Source: Sarocladium kiliense (Eukaryota; Ascomycota; Sordariomycetes; Hypocreales; Sarocladiaceae). From it: DNA of 64,000 nucleotides. A program made the position numbers and the translations under genes. This document shows positions 35,701-47,026 of the stretch, piece after piece. A model generated the notes under the pieces. The model worked only from the letters and a program-made list of their open reading frames with translations, ran no database searches and was not told the origin of the DNA. The stretch spans positions 124,001 to 188,000 of the forward strand of contig JAUZTG010000036.1 in assembly GCA_030734395.1 (NCBI GenBank), in the 5' to 3' direction. Every line of letters starts with the position of its first letter. The stretch's first letter is position 1.

Positions 35701-38700
35701 CCCCAATGACGAGGCATTTGTGAAATGATACGATCGCAGGATCTTTTGCGGGCGATTGGCCAGTTGCTGCCCTTCCTCTGTGGTCTCCTTGCCATGGTAC
35801 TCATGTCCCAAGGGCGGATCTCATATATCAGTTGTTGATGGCGTCTTGCCCTGCATAATCCCCCGATACGAGCAGGATCAGAGACATCGCGTGTGTTGTG
35901 CTGCACAACGCTGCACAAAGTCTCATATCAACCGACAAGATTCTACCCATCATTGTCAGCTGTAGTTCGCTTGATCGAAGCTCCGACCACGTTGCTATCA
36001 CCAGGTAGTCGCAACTACACCATTCCTCTCAGCGCTCAGACTTGCGCCCTTGTAGAGCAACTGACGACCGTATTGGGTGTACCTGCGTCTCCGTCTACCG
36101 ACCCGGCTCCGCTCACCGGGCCCGAGTCCGTGCATAACTCACCACAGTGGCTGTAATAAGACTATGCAGCAGCCGTCCCACCAACTGAAGAAGTAACTGA
36201 ACAGACAGCGTGATGCTGTAACACTCTCGGCTTGACTTGTCCTCAATAAGACAGAAAGCCACAACGTGGGGCAATAATCATAGTTCCTGACAAGCATATC
36301 GAATTAGAACCCACATCTCGCGAGATTGGAGAGAGTCCAGCAGGACAAGCCACGAAGTCAGATACGGCGTTGATGCCAGACCGGGTTGTTGCGTAGGTAC
36401 CGAGGGCGAACAATGTCTAGAACTTGCAGAGTGTTGATGCCCGGAAGGCCGTTGACCTTTTGAGCCATCAATTTGGCTGTATTATCCACTGGGGCGACCA
36501 CACCCGGCTCCCAGTCCGCGGGTCTCTGGACAGGGATGCACTGTGTTATGGGCAGGGATTTCCCGGCTCTGGGTGGGCGGCGGGTCCCTCGAGCCCCAAG
36601 AAGGTCGCCCCTCTGGATTCTAGATGGTGATCGAGTAATGCAATGCAAATTCTGTTGCCTCGCGCCATCTCCTCCGTGATGCCTATTCTGAAGCCAGCCT
36701 GGCGCGAGAAAACTGAGCTGATCATCAAAAGTCCAGCCTCTACGCTACAGATTGGCTACTGCGACGGTACGTAGGTCTCTGCCGAGGCGGCCACAGGGCT
36801 GCCTCATGAACCGCCAGCAATAACGGACTCTGGTCAATTATGGCCCGAATGCGGAAAAGTCCAAGGTCATTTCGTTTCAATGCTTCCTAGACTCCTTGCT
36901 CGATGGCGTATCTTATCGAGCGGTTAGTAAGAGATGTCACGCTGGGGACTGTGCCGGTAGGCAAGGATTCTGTGCTTGAAGCGAGTAGGCTGTCCTCGTC
37001 CGCAAGACGTAATGAAGTCCGGCAGAGCAAAGGCGAGAAAGCCGGGAAAGAAGCGACAGTGATTCCAGGAAACAAAAAGCAACGGTAGCCGGGGTGCAAT
37101 GTGGTTGTCGTGGATCGTAGCGCATGAGCCGACAGCGATGGGGGAACTCCAGTTTTCGCTTCCGCGACATTCGACTTTGCCCAGTCTGTCCATCAACTCC
37201 GGGCGGTGCAGGGGTGCCACATCCAAGACGACGGGGGAAGTGCTTACACTGAAAGAGACACATGCAGAGACGGGGAAAAGCCACCACATCAGGGCTCTGT
37301 TTTGTGCCTGCCATGGTGCATCTCAGGAAGCAAAGGACGAGGGAGGGCTGTGTGCGATTGTCGCAGCGAGGACATGATCTCGGTAATTGATGCCTGTTGT
37401 TGATGTCTCTCGCTTCCGGCCGAGTTCGTTTGATGAGAGGATAGGCACTGCCAGTGTCGGCATGTAGTTACGACGATAGCCTGGTTAGAAGATCATTCCA
37501 AGGGACAGGTATGCGGGAGGTAGCGCCGGGGCTCACATTGGGGATCCATCACGTTGAGCTCCCACAGCTACCACCACAACAGAGAGCAAAGTCTACGAAG
37601 CGAAGGACAGTATGAACTTGCATCAAGAGAAAGATGGCGCAACGAAGGGGTGGGTGAACTCAACGACAAGCAAAGAGCGCGACAGACAGGTCGAGTGGTG
37701 TACACGCCCCCTCCAGGGCACGATGGACGAGCGAACGGACATCCCTGGCCAATGCCCTCTTTTCTGCCCTCCAAGCGGGTCCCGCTTTGACGGACAGATG
37801 AAGGATCCACAGCAACGAGCTGGACTACGCGCGAGCGAGCAAGCGAGACGAGGTGCCTGAGCTGGGTGGGAGGGTGCTGCCCGCCCAATGCTTGGTGCAT
37901 CTAGGCTGTTGGCGAGAGGAGATGGGTGCGGCGCCCGCTCAGGCACCGCCGTCCGCCGTTGGAGCCATGTGGCGCATCCAGGCACCGCGCCCACTGAATG
38001 GCAACTGGACACGCGCTGCAGGCGCTGGATTCATGGCTGCCTGCTACACCTGGGCCAGTGACGGTCGGCGTCAGGTCTGCCAGCAGTGCTGGGCAGCTGC
38101 CGACACTTTCATCTTCAGCACCTGTCAGCAGCTGCTGGGTCTTCCACCGAAATCACTGCTAAATCACCCACCTTCATCGCTGGCCTGGACTGAACTGATG
38201 CCACTCCCACCGCACGCCCTCCCACACCTCACCTCCAGTCACCCACTGCGCGCACCGCTGCCGCTGCCCTCTTCCCTGCAACTCGCCCTGATTTCTATCC
38301 TTTTACTCCCCCTTCTCCCCATTCCCTTCCCTCTTCCCGACGCCTCTCTTCTCCTCTCTTCTCTTGATCATAATCGTCGTGCATTCTTTTTCTCTTCATC
38401 CCTCACTCTCGCTCTCCCACAACCCCCTCCTTCCATCTCCCACTCTCGCTCGCCTGGGGCCTCGCAATCGATCTCCTTTCACTTCTTTCTCCTTCCGCTG
38501 AAAAGTCGCTTCGTTGCGCATCTCAAGAGCTTCTTCCCCTCCCCCTGGACTCTTCTGACGCTGCTCGTCGCATCATCTCCCGGCACAGGGCTCTGAACAC
38601 AAGACTCATCTCATTCCCTGGCCCCCGTTCGCCGCCCTTCTCGATTCTCTTCTTGCGCTGGCAGTTTGATGAGCATCAAGTCCCGGCTTTTCGTGGTTCT

Positions 38701-39195
38701 TCATTTACACCTTGTTTCTTCGTTTGCATAAACATTAATTCGATTGTTGAGCGGATCCCCGACTCGTGTTTCCCCTCCACGAAACCCGATCTAGGCTTCG
38801 CTTCGCGACTCTACCTTCCCATCCGCCTCTCGACGCGCTTGACGCCGTTGACGCTCATCCTCTTGGGCTGTGTGGAAACAGAGCATTTCTTCCGTCATTC
38901 TCACTCTGGGCTGGACTCGAGTTTCAAACAATATCATCAACCTCAGCATCAGCTGCCACACGACAAACCGTTCCCTCCTCCCTTCGCATAAGGCTGCGCC
39001 TTCCGCTGAGGATAGGACACCAATCGGAAATCCCTTCAGAGCAGCGATTGAGCTTCACATGTGAGCAGCAGCACACGTCACGACCTTTGATCTGACGAGC
39101 CGGCACTGCTCCATACATTCATCGCTTCTTCGTCGACGCGATTGACAGAACAACACAGCCGACCTTTTTCACGCGAACAGGACGGAAGTACTCAA
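29795..39195. other. 9.4 kb interval with no supported gene, upstream of STE12
   Basis: This is the longest gap of the window. I examined all sizeable frames: 32325-33161 minus, 33709-34116 minus, 34427-34939 minus, 34972-35397 plus and 37853-38596 plus. None shows a domain, a conserved motif or splice continuity into one, and their His/Ser/Pro/Arg-rich content looks like antisense or pyrimidine-rich noise. Bases 38200-39140 are strongly C/T-rich and most likely the STE12 promoter-leader. No tRNA, transposon protein or terminal repeat was found. A noncoding transcript or a small fast-evolving gene could be hidden. Confidence 0.55.
38200..39195 (+). promoter_or_regulatory. Pyrimidine-rich STE12 promoter/5' leader
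   Basis: About 1 kb in which the plus strand is dominated by CT-rich runs such as CTCCCCCTTCTCC, ending at the STE12 ATG. Such CT tracts are common around fungal transcription starts. The transcription start and any upstream ORF use cannot be placed from sequence alone. Confidence 0.5.
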
Positions 39196-41449
39196 ATGTA
39201 CTCACAAGCACAGGGCATGGCGTCCCAAAAGCCAGAGACGTTCATGCTGAGCACCGAAGCCCAGCAGGCTCTCCCCCACGATGCTCAGGTTGCGCTACAA
39301 CAGGTTGACAACCTCAAATACTTCCTCATCTCGGCACCGGTCGACTGGCAGGCCGACCAGTACATTCGTCGCTTCCTGCTCCCCACTGGAGAGTACGTTT
39401 CTTGCGTTCTTTGGAACAACCTTTTTCACATCTCCGGCACCGACATCGTTCGATGCCTGTCTTTCCGATTCCAGGCCTTCGGCCGCCCCGTGAAGAACTC
39501 CAAGAAGTTTGAAGAGGGCATCTTCTCAGACCTCCGCAACCTGAAGTCTGGCACCGATGCCTCCTTGGAAGAGCCTAAGAGCGCGTTTCTCGACTTCTTG
39601 TACAAGAACAATTGCATCCGCACTCAGAAGAAGCAGAAGGTGTTCTACTGGTACAGCGTCCCTCACGACCGTTTGTTCCTGGATGCCCTGGAGCGCGACC
39701 TCAAGCGCGAGAAGATGGGCCAGGAAGCTACCACCGTTGCTGTCAGCGAGCCCGCTTTGTCCTTCCAGTACGACTCATCGCAGTCTCTGTACGAGCAGTT
39801 GACAAAGGCACAGCAGGCCAACTCTTCCTCGTTCAGCGCTCAACAGCCTCCTTCCTTTCCTCAGAGCCAGTCCACCTCCCCTGTCATGAGGGCTATGGAC
39901 TCAATGCCTCCCCCGAACATGATGCCTCAATCCATGCCCCCTTTGGCCGAAGGTATGGACGCCATGGCACCGTACAACACGATGACGATGGCACCCACCA
40001 TGACCGCGCAGGTCGCGCCCGTCAAGAGGGATCCTGACTTCACTCGTGTTCAGTACAATCAGAACGGCGTTCCAATCACCCACGGACACCAGCGTCATGC
40101 TTCAATGCCCGCTTATGGTCTTGAGTACTCCCCGGCTCCTAGCTTCGTTTCTTCCCAGTACGAGGACTACAGCAACCGTGGCATCTCGTTCGAGCCTATC
40201 ACACCTCCTCAACAGGCTCTCGGTATGTCGGCTGAGCCGGCTTACATTGCCAACGAGGAGACAGGGCTCTACTCAGCCATTCCCGACCATATGTCTGGTA
40301 TGAACGGCCTGAATGGTATGGTCCAGCTTCCCCCCTCAAACATGGCTGGCAACCAATTCTCCCGTGCGTACGGTGCCAACAACGTCTACTCTGTGATCGA
40401 AGGCTCGCCGACTTATAAGCAGAGGAGGCGGCGCTCATCCATCCCCCCGACCATGACAGCGATTGCACCTCCGACTTCCAACGGCACCGCTGCTCACCGG
40501 CCTTCAGATCTCAGACGCTCAGTCTCCGCATCTGTTGGCCCCGTCGCGGAGGATGATGAGTCTGCAGACAACTCTCCTCCGGGCCTTTCCTACAGTGCGT
40601 CTGGTGTATCTGTCACCAGCCAGCAGCACCGCCATGTCATGGACATGTCGCGTCACGGAAGCCCCCTGTCCGCGGTCGAGGGTAGCCCCGCAGTCAATCA
40701 CATGGGCCTCCAACAAGACTTCACCCAGATGGGCGAGGACCTCAATGGTGACGGTTTCCAGGGTGAGCGACGCCCTGGTATGAACGGCCCTCCTGGCGTT
40801 GTGCGCCGGGCTCGCTCGGCTACTGTCTCCGAGATCGGTCCTTTCCCCATGAAGTCGCACTCTTGCCCCATTCCCACCTGTGGCCGCTTGTTCAAGCGTT
40901 TAGAGCACTTGAAGCGGTAAGGACTCTTATTTCTTTTGTCAATCCCACTCCCGGCACATATCTAATTAGTGTTTTAGACACGTGAGAACACACACTCAGG
41001 AGAGGCCTTACGTTTGCCCTCACTGCAGCAAAGCATTTTCCCGATCCGACAACCTCGCACAGTATGCACTGCCCTCCTACCACTACCACACATGCCCAAC
41101 CGCCTCAAGTAGACCCTACCGTGGAACCAATGTCCCTAACATGATCCCTTTTAGGCACAAGCGAACTCATGATCGTGAAGACGGCGGCGATGGCAACTTC
41201 AACCTCTCCGGTGAGGATGAGGAGGAGTACTCTGGTGAGGACCATCTTGGCTCCCTCGAGGAGGCCTCCCCAAACTCCGAGCATGCCTATGTCACTGGCT
41301 CGCTGAACGCTGTTGCCAACGGCGTTCCTGCGAACGCCAACCAGATGCCTGGCTCTGCGCCAACCCAGACCTACAACAGCCTGCAGACGCTCAGCATGCC
41401 CATGACCATCAGCCAGCCCGCGGCTATCAACGCCAGTGGAATGATGTGA
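39196..41449 (+). CDS. ste12: Transcription factor Ste12 with C-terminal zinc fingers
   Basis: Three exons, 39196-40916, 40978-41061 and 41155-41449, with GT-AG introns and 699 residues. The start is the ATG of [13 protein letters not shown], the usual filamentous-fungal Ste12 N-terminus; the frame is open further up but has no ATG. The homeodomain-like STE DNA-binding domain spans about residues 35-190 ([20 protein letters not shown] through [19 protein letters not shown]). Two C2H2 fingers lie near 553-605 ([12 protein letters not shown]...HVRTH and [14 protein letters not shown]...HKRTH), each split by an intron. Filamentous ascomycete Ste12 acts at the end of the Fus3/Kss1 MAPK cascade and controls mating, invasive growth and, in pathogens, host penetration. 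The linker is Gln/Met/Pro-rich. Confidence 0.97.
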
Positions 41450-42005
41450 TGTGTTGATGTCTTTTCACGAGCCAAGACGGCCATCCTTTGGCCTGTTCTG
41501 TTTACGACTGTATTGTGTAGGATTGGAATTTTTGCACCTTTGGCGAGGGACAGCATTGCTTCTTCTTTTTTTTCTCTGCGGACATACGACCTTCTTCTTG
41601 ACACCCCAGCCTCAACGGCTTCTTTTTCCTTATCCTTTATTACCCACATTATGTTTCTCATTTTCTCATTTATAAGTCCTCACATTTTGCCCTTTGAACA
41701 TTGAGAAGGAAGGTGGAGAAATGCTCAAAGCAAACAACCAACTTTTATAGACGGCTGCTCGATATGGACACACGATGCGCCGGGGACGCATTCGATCTGT
41801 ATATATTTAGGACTGGTGGATAGGATGGATATGTTGCAACAGCGCTCCCTCCAGTGGGAAGTGGACTTGTGGTCCACAGGCGATCGAATCGCCGAACAAA
41901 ACGGAGAAGAGAATTGTTATTTAAACTTTGCTTTGCTTCACTCTGAGTATCGTTGTCGTCTTGTAGTCATGATTCGGTTTGATGATGCCTACTGATGTGT
42001 TATGT
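41450..42005. other. Intergenic, convergent
   Basis: Between the 3' ends of STE12 and the Faf1 gene. Contains T-rich 3'-UTR-like sequence at 41560-41700. Nothing else. Confidence 0.6.
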
Positions 42006-43053
42006 TCATCTCCTCTTCCTGCCAAAGGTATCTCTCGTGTTCTCAATGCTCTGCACATCCCTCTCACTGATCCTCAACTGCGCACCCTTCATCCTTCCAA
42101 TCCCCGGCCTATCCACTGCATCGTCTCTCCTCGCCCTCTTCTTCACCTTCTTCACACCCACCTCCCTCTCCAACACAACGCCGTTCTCCTTCGCCTCCTT
42201 CCTCCTCTTCGCCTCGCCCGCGACCCTCGCGGCGACCATGCCCTTGCGCATATTCATCGGCATCTTCTCCTGCTTGTAGATCGAAGAGGTGGAACCTAGA
42301 GCCTGGAGGCGGAGATCGGTGGCTTTGCGACGGGTTTTGCCGGAGGAGAAGAGTTTGGGCTCGTTGGTTGTGGTGGAGGTTGTGATGTTGGTTGTGAAGG
42401 TTGGTTTGGGAGCGAGGAGGTGGGATTCGGAGATTAAGCGGCGGAGTTCGAGGTCTTGCGCGAGGAGGGAGGGGGCGTCTTCGGGGAGGGTGGTCTTGAA
42501 TTGTTTGGAGGAGGGTTGGGTGGTTGTTGAGGAGTTCGTGCTCGTAGGGTCGGGTGGGCGAGAAGACTGTCATGGGTGGGTTAGTACTAGACGTAGAAGA
42601 TGCGCGAGGCAGAGGAGAAGAGAGTAGAAGCGCACCATGAAGGCTTTGAGTTCTGCCTTCGACATTGGTTTCGTTTTGGGAGCGTTGGAGGAATGGTCAA
42701 CTACCACGACGGCATTTTCTTCTGCGACAATGTGAATTCCAGGCCATGACGCTTCAGTACTTGGATCGAGTGAACCTACCCTCCTCGCTGCTTTCGTCCA
42801 GGTCGTCGCTGTCCCCTCTCTCTTCCCCTTCATCACCAGATAAGCCTCCCCATTCGTCGTCCTCTTCCCCTTCACTCCCATCGCTTCCAGACTCCCCATC
42901 ATCGTCCTTGCCCCCCGCAGGTCCGTCCGGGAGTGGCGCAAATTGCGCTTCGAAGTGTCGGCGAAAGATGTCCTGCACACTCTCGCTGTCGGCTTTCGAG
43001 GCAGATGCCTCTGGCTCTGAGGCGCGAGATTTTCGTTTCCCGAGGACAGCCAT
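42006..43053 (-). CDS. faf1: Faf1/C1orf131-like 40S ribosome assembly factor
   Basis: Three exons, 43053-42780, 42721-42636 and 42566-42006, give 306 residues in phase. The N-terminus (MAVLGKRKSRASEPE) is basic, then comes a strongly acidic Gly/Asp/Glu stretch. A short conserved block ends exon 2 (KPMSKAELKAFM). The C-terminus has the family's hallmark near RPGIGRMKGAQLRISERDV, equivalent to the P-x-V-G-x-F-x-x-G-x-L-x-L-S-x-x-D-V motif of Faf1 and human C1orf131, followed by a basic tail. Yeast Faf1 is a nucleolar factor of the small-subunit processome needed for 18S rRNA maturation. The exon 1-2 junction was chosen at the second possible acceptor because it keeps the frame. Family call fairly sure, exon edges a little less. 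Confidence 0.78.
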
Positions 43054-43804
43054 GGTTACTCGTGCTGGCGTTTCGGGCGGGCGAGGCGAGAGGTTGGTTG
43101 TGGGACGAAGGTTGGAGGTGGGTGGGCTGGCGGCGGTCAACTTTTTTTGTGGTCCCGGTTGTTATCGAGATACGATGCGATGCAACATGGGGGCAGAAGG
43201 ATCCAAGACCACATGGTCTTGGTTGTAGTTGTAGCATGCTTAATTACGAATTCACAGAGACAGCTAGCTGGTAGAACTAAGAACTGATTGTATGCTCCCT
43301 TCGTGTTGAATAGCCTCTTTACTTCGACTGCTCATGGGCAGTGTAAACTTCATTGACTGTTGAGCCGTCTGTCGAATAGGGTCGCAAGTTTGTTCTGTTT
43401 CTCATGAGTGCTCGTCACTACCTAGAGAACTGTGCCTTCGGGGCTTGAATACCCTGTTATCAATCCGAACTACACACCACACGAGGCAATGGTTGCTGCA
43501 ATATGTTTGCAAGGCACTGAAGCCTACATGCCAACTCGTCGCGCATCAGTTCTGTGCCTGTCGTCTGATGCGCCTCGTGGCCGCGGCTTGCCACTTTAGT
43601 GGCACCTCTGCTCATGGTCTCTGAGCCCCTTTGCCATTGATGCCAATGGTTGAAAGACGGGAGGCTAAAGTTCTATTGCGCAGAAGCGGTTATTGTCGAG
43701 AAGAGTTCGACAGAGGCTTGGCGTGACAGGCCTTTCGGCATCTGGTAGCCGCCAGCCCGCATATCGTAGGGGGTATGTATGACTTAATGTCAACCCACCA
43801 AGCT
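43054..43804. other. Intergenic, Faf1 promoter and swc5 3' flank
   Basis: No supported gene. The frame extending upstream of the Faf1 ATG starts at TTG and is not conserved. Confidence 0.6.
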
Positions 43805-44861
43805 TCAGCGCACGCCAAGTCTTGCGCGTCTTGCCTCGTCTTCCCTCCTGAACTCGCTTCTCGCCAGGAAGTCCTGCCTGGCGGCATACGAGTCTTTCGA
43901 TTTGCCGGCCAGCTCCAGCTCGTCCTTGATCCCTTCTTTGTCCACGAAGCCCGCCCAATCCATTCGGCTCTTCTCCACAGTATTGAGCTTCCTCGCCTGC
44001 TGTGCCTCTTTACCAGCTTGTGTCCTCGCTGAAACGCCAAGATTAAGGTCTGAACGCTGGGGTGTAGGGTCCGTCATGGCGGGTTCGAAAGCGGAACGGA
44101 AGGCCTTGCGAGCGACGCGTTTGGTGGGCAGGTCGGTTTCTTCGTCTGCGGCGGTAGGAACGGGGAGACCTTTTGAGGCGAAGTACAGCTTGGCTTCGGC
44201 TGAGTCGCGAGCAACAAGCTTCTCTTCGGTATGGACACGGCCAGCGAAGTTGTAGGTTTGTTTTATGCGGATAAGGGCAGAAGGGTCGACCGACGCCGCC
44301 TCGACCGTGGGTGCCTCGACAGCATCCTTTACTACATCTTGCGCGATACTTTCTTCAGCTGTGTCGGTTTTTTGAGGCTGCGCTGCCGCCGTGCCAGCCA
44401 GCATCTCAGCCCATACTGCATCGACATCGATCGTCACTGGTCCTGAGGCAATGATGTGTTTGCGCTCCTCTTTCCTGCGCCGAGTTAGCGATGTTATGGG
44501 CCAGCAAGAAAAAGGTCACGCACTCTGCTGCTCTCTGACGTCTGGTCTTGACAAGCCCTCCCTCTCCTCCCTCATCGTCTTCGTCTACGCCCTTGTCCTG
44601 GGCCCTCTTCCGTCGCTTGCGCCCCCTCTGGATGATAGCCTCATCTCCAGAATTGTCATAGCCTGTATCATCCTCGGCATCCGTTCCTTTGCGCGTGCCA
44701 GTGCGTGGCTTCTTGGATTCTACTGCTGCCGGCTGCTCTGGTTCGCCTTCCGAGTCGGATGCATCTGAACCGGCAGCGTTGGCAGCATCAGGTGCGAAGT
44801 CGGAGTCCTCTGAGGAAGCGTATTGGTCGTCGTCGTCGACTGACATCCGATCGGCGGACAT
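43805..44861 (-). CDS. swc5: SWR1-complex subunit Swc5 (BCNT domain)
   Basis: Two exons, 44861-44524 and 44474-43805, with a 49-nt GT-AG intron, give 335 residues. The N-terminal third is acidic (SVDDDDQYASSEDSDFAPD), as needed for binding histone H2A-H2B. A basic stretch RGRKRRKRAQ follows. The C-terminal BCNT domain is recognised by LNTVEKSRMDWAGFVDKEGI, then DELELAGKSKDSYAARQDFL. Swc5 stimulates the SWR1 remodeller that exchanges H2A for H2A.Z in nucleosomes. Here it lies near the Snf2-type ATPase gene, but that proximity need not be functional. It is divergent from the dioxygenase-like gene across 0.9 kb. Confidence 0.92.
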
Positions 44862-45763
44862 GGCGTGCAGTATAGCAGCCGATAGCAGGCCGATACGATG
44901 CAGACAGGACCGGGTTGTTTGTGCTGGCGGCAAAAGTGAAGTTGGATGTTGGAAGCCGGAGCTTTTGCGCGTCCCGGAACGCGGTAGTGCGCTGCAGCAA
45001 TCTTTGGGTGATGGTGGTGGTGGTGGGGCAGCTGGAAAGACGCCCTGGTCCTCCTCACCCACCTTTCCCCAAGTTGAGAACATGGGGAGGCCAACCGAGG
45101 ATTATCAGCTCGCTACCTCGTTCCAGGCAGTACGTGGTTTTGCGTGTGGTCGAGGACCGTAATCATTCTCCTGCTACTCAGCTGGCTCAAGCCAAATTGA
45201 TCAGCCACAGATCAAACTCAACTGCTTGCAATCGCTATTCCTTGCAATGTCCTTCGGCCAAGCTCCTAGCCACGGCTAAGGCTAATGCGTCCATACCATC
45301 CATCTTCAAGACCCTCCCCAGGATAACCGTTACTCGCTGGGTGATGCCAAATGGGGTTCAATTGAATTTAGCCGGCTCTAGTTCGAGCAATGCCCCCATC
45401 TGGAGTTCTGTCACCGAATGCCAGCCAGTCACCGGACCTCATACCACATAATGACCCCCGACAAAGACCATAAACCCCACGTCCAAGTGGTCAGACTTAC
45501 CCCAAGTGAGCCGCCGCTATGGTTCAGTTAATGGACCAGCGTTTCTCGGCATGGTACCGCCTATCCCCGCAAATCAGATCGCGGTACGCCCGCAGCTGGT
45601 AATAGACGCTCAGCGCCATGGACGTTGGGCTTCTACTGCTATGACCCGTCGCTCGGGTATAAGACGAGGAGGGATTCGCTCCCGTGCCTCAGCCAGCTTG
45701 GCTCTGTGCTGCAACCTCATACCAATATCCAGCTACCTGCAAGGTACCTCCTTTTAATACACC
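44862..45763. other. Divergent promoter, swc5 / dioxygenase-like gene
   Basis: 0.9 kb between divergent starts. A TATAAG element lies at 45658-45663, about 100 bp before the downstream ATG. The overlapping open frames (178 and 83 codons) have no recognisable domain and are judged chance. Confidence 0.6.
45658..45663 (+). promoter_or_regulatory. Possible TATA element of the dioxygenase-like gene
   Basis: TATAAG in GC-rich surroundings, 101 bp upstream of the ATG at 45764. Spacing is plausible for a fungal core promoter; not proven. Confidence 0.4.
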
Positions 45764-46750
45764 ATGAGTTCCGTACCATCAGTCCTCACAGAAGCCGAGA
45801 AGGAGCATTTCCTTCAGAATGGCTTCGTCCGCCTCAAGGGATGTTTCACTCGGGAACAGGCCGAGAAAGTCACAGGCAACCTCTGGACTCGACTCGGTAT
45901 GGATCCCAACGACAAGTCAACTTGGAATCGCCTTCGCACCAACATGCCCTGTCAGAGCACTTTCAGCGCCGAGGATTTCGCACCGAGAGCCTGGGCAGCC
46001 ATTTGCGAGCTCTTGGGAGGTGAGGATAAGATCAACCTCGAGAGGTCAAAGCAATGGAGAGACAGCTTGATCGTCAACCTGGGAAGCGCCGAATATGAGG
46101 GCAAGGAAGTCAAGCCACAGGATTTGGAGCAATGGCATGTCGACGGGGACTTTTTTGTCCACTATCTCGACAGTCCTGAGCAGGCACTCCTTGTCATCCC
46201 TCTCTTCACGGACATCAAGCCCGGCGGTGGAGGCACAATTATCTGCCCTGAGGCTATACCCAAAGTTGCCAAGCACCTCTACGACCATTCCGAGGGTGTC
46301 TGCCCTCTGATGTGGCCCCGTGGTCATCCTGAGTTCAAGCAAGAACGTAAACGTCAATTCAGCCTCGAGACCGCCAAGTCTTGTACCAACTTTGTAGAGG
46401 CAACCGGCGAGGTCGGCGATGTCTTCCTTCTTCACCCGCTCATGCTTCACACCCCCTCGACGAACCCTTTGCGACAGCTCAGGATCATCACTAACCCTCC
46501 CATCTCTGTCCGCGAGCCTTTCGAGTTCTATCGGCCTGACGGCAACTACAGCTTGGTAGAACGAACGACACTGAGGGCGTTAGGCAAGGAATCATTGCCT
46601 GGTTGGAAGATCGCCGCGCCGCGTGAGGAGGTAGTCCCTGCCCGCGTGCGCATACAAGCGAAGATGAAGGAAGAGGAGGATAAGCGTCTGGCAGCGGCTG
46701 CTGCTCAGGCTGCTGCTCAGGCACAAGCCCAGGCGGTTGCTGCTAATTGA
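45764..46750 (+). CDS. Phytanoyl-CoA dioxygenase (PhyH) family enzyme
   Basis: Single exon, 328 residues. The fold is the 2-oxoglutarate/Fe(II) jelly roll. The metal triad is visible as His125 and Asp127 in WHVDGDFF and His224 or His229 in LLHPLMLHTPS. Arg near 239 in PLRQLRIITN is a good candidate to bind 2-oxoglutarate. The N-terminus LTEAEKEHFLQNGFVRLKG is the typical PhyH opening. The last 35 residues form a charged then Ala/Gln-rich tail (EEEDKRLAAAAAQAAAQAQ) outside the fold. No PTS1 tripeptide is seen (ends VAAN), so the enzyme is probably not peroxisomal by that route. The substrate cannot be predicted; fungal PhyH enzymes range from lipid degradation to secondary-metabolite hydroxylation. 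Confidence 0.88.
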   Translation: MSSVPSVLTEAEKEHFLQNGFVRLKGCFTREQAEKVTGNLWTRLGMDPNDKSTWNRLRTNMPCQSTFSAEDFAPRAWAAICELLGGEDKINLERSKQWRDSLIVNLGSAEYEGKEVKPQDLEQWHVDGDFFVHYLDSPEQALLVIPLFTDIKPGGGGTIICPEAIPKVAKHLYDHSEGVCPLMWPRGHPEFKQERKRQFSLETAKSCTNFVEATGEVGDVFLLHPLMLHTPSTNPLRQLRIITNPPISVREPFEFYRPDGNYSLVERTTLRALGKESLPGWKIAAPREEVVPARVRIQAKMKEEEDKRLAAAAAQAAAQAQAQAVAAN

Positions 46751-47026
46751 AGAGGCTGACGAGCTTCAGAGAATACAATGTACTTTTGTCAGATAGTTTT
46801 CACAAGCCATCAGCTCATTCCAATGTGTTTAGGACAGAAAGTCAAGCGGGTCTTCCGAATGTAGTATCTTAAGGTATCCTGGATCGGATCCGGGGTTGTC
46901 TCCAGTTAGGCGCAAGCTTGGTAGGCAGCTTTCGTCAACGGCCCAAAACTTCTCGCTTCTGCTGTCCCACCAACCTCCAAATTTCTTTCTCTGCACCTCT
47001 CGCCAAATACTACCGCCGTTTCAATC

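Noticed and set aside
37853..38596. 247-codon open frame ahead of STE12
   Set aside because: Lies in CT-rich leader sequence where stops are rare by composition; the protein would be Leu/Pro/Ser-rich without motifs.
39142..39195. Longer Ste12 N-terminus starting at 39142
   Set aside because: That frame start is TTG; the first ATG at 39196 matches the family N-terminus.
41581..41592. ACATACGACC, like the start of 5S rRNA
   Set aside because: Only the first ten bases match; no internal control region or fold follows.
42006..45763. Faf1 and Swc5 as a functional operon-like pair
   Set aside because: Separate promoters, different pathways, 0.75 kb apart; no sign of co-transcription.
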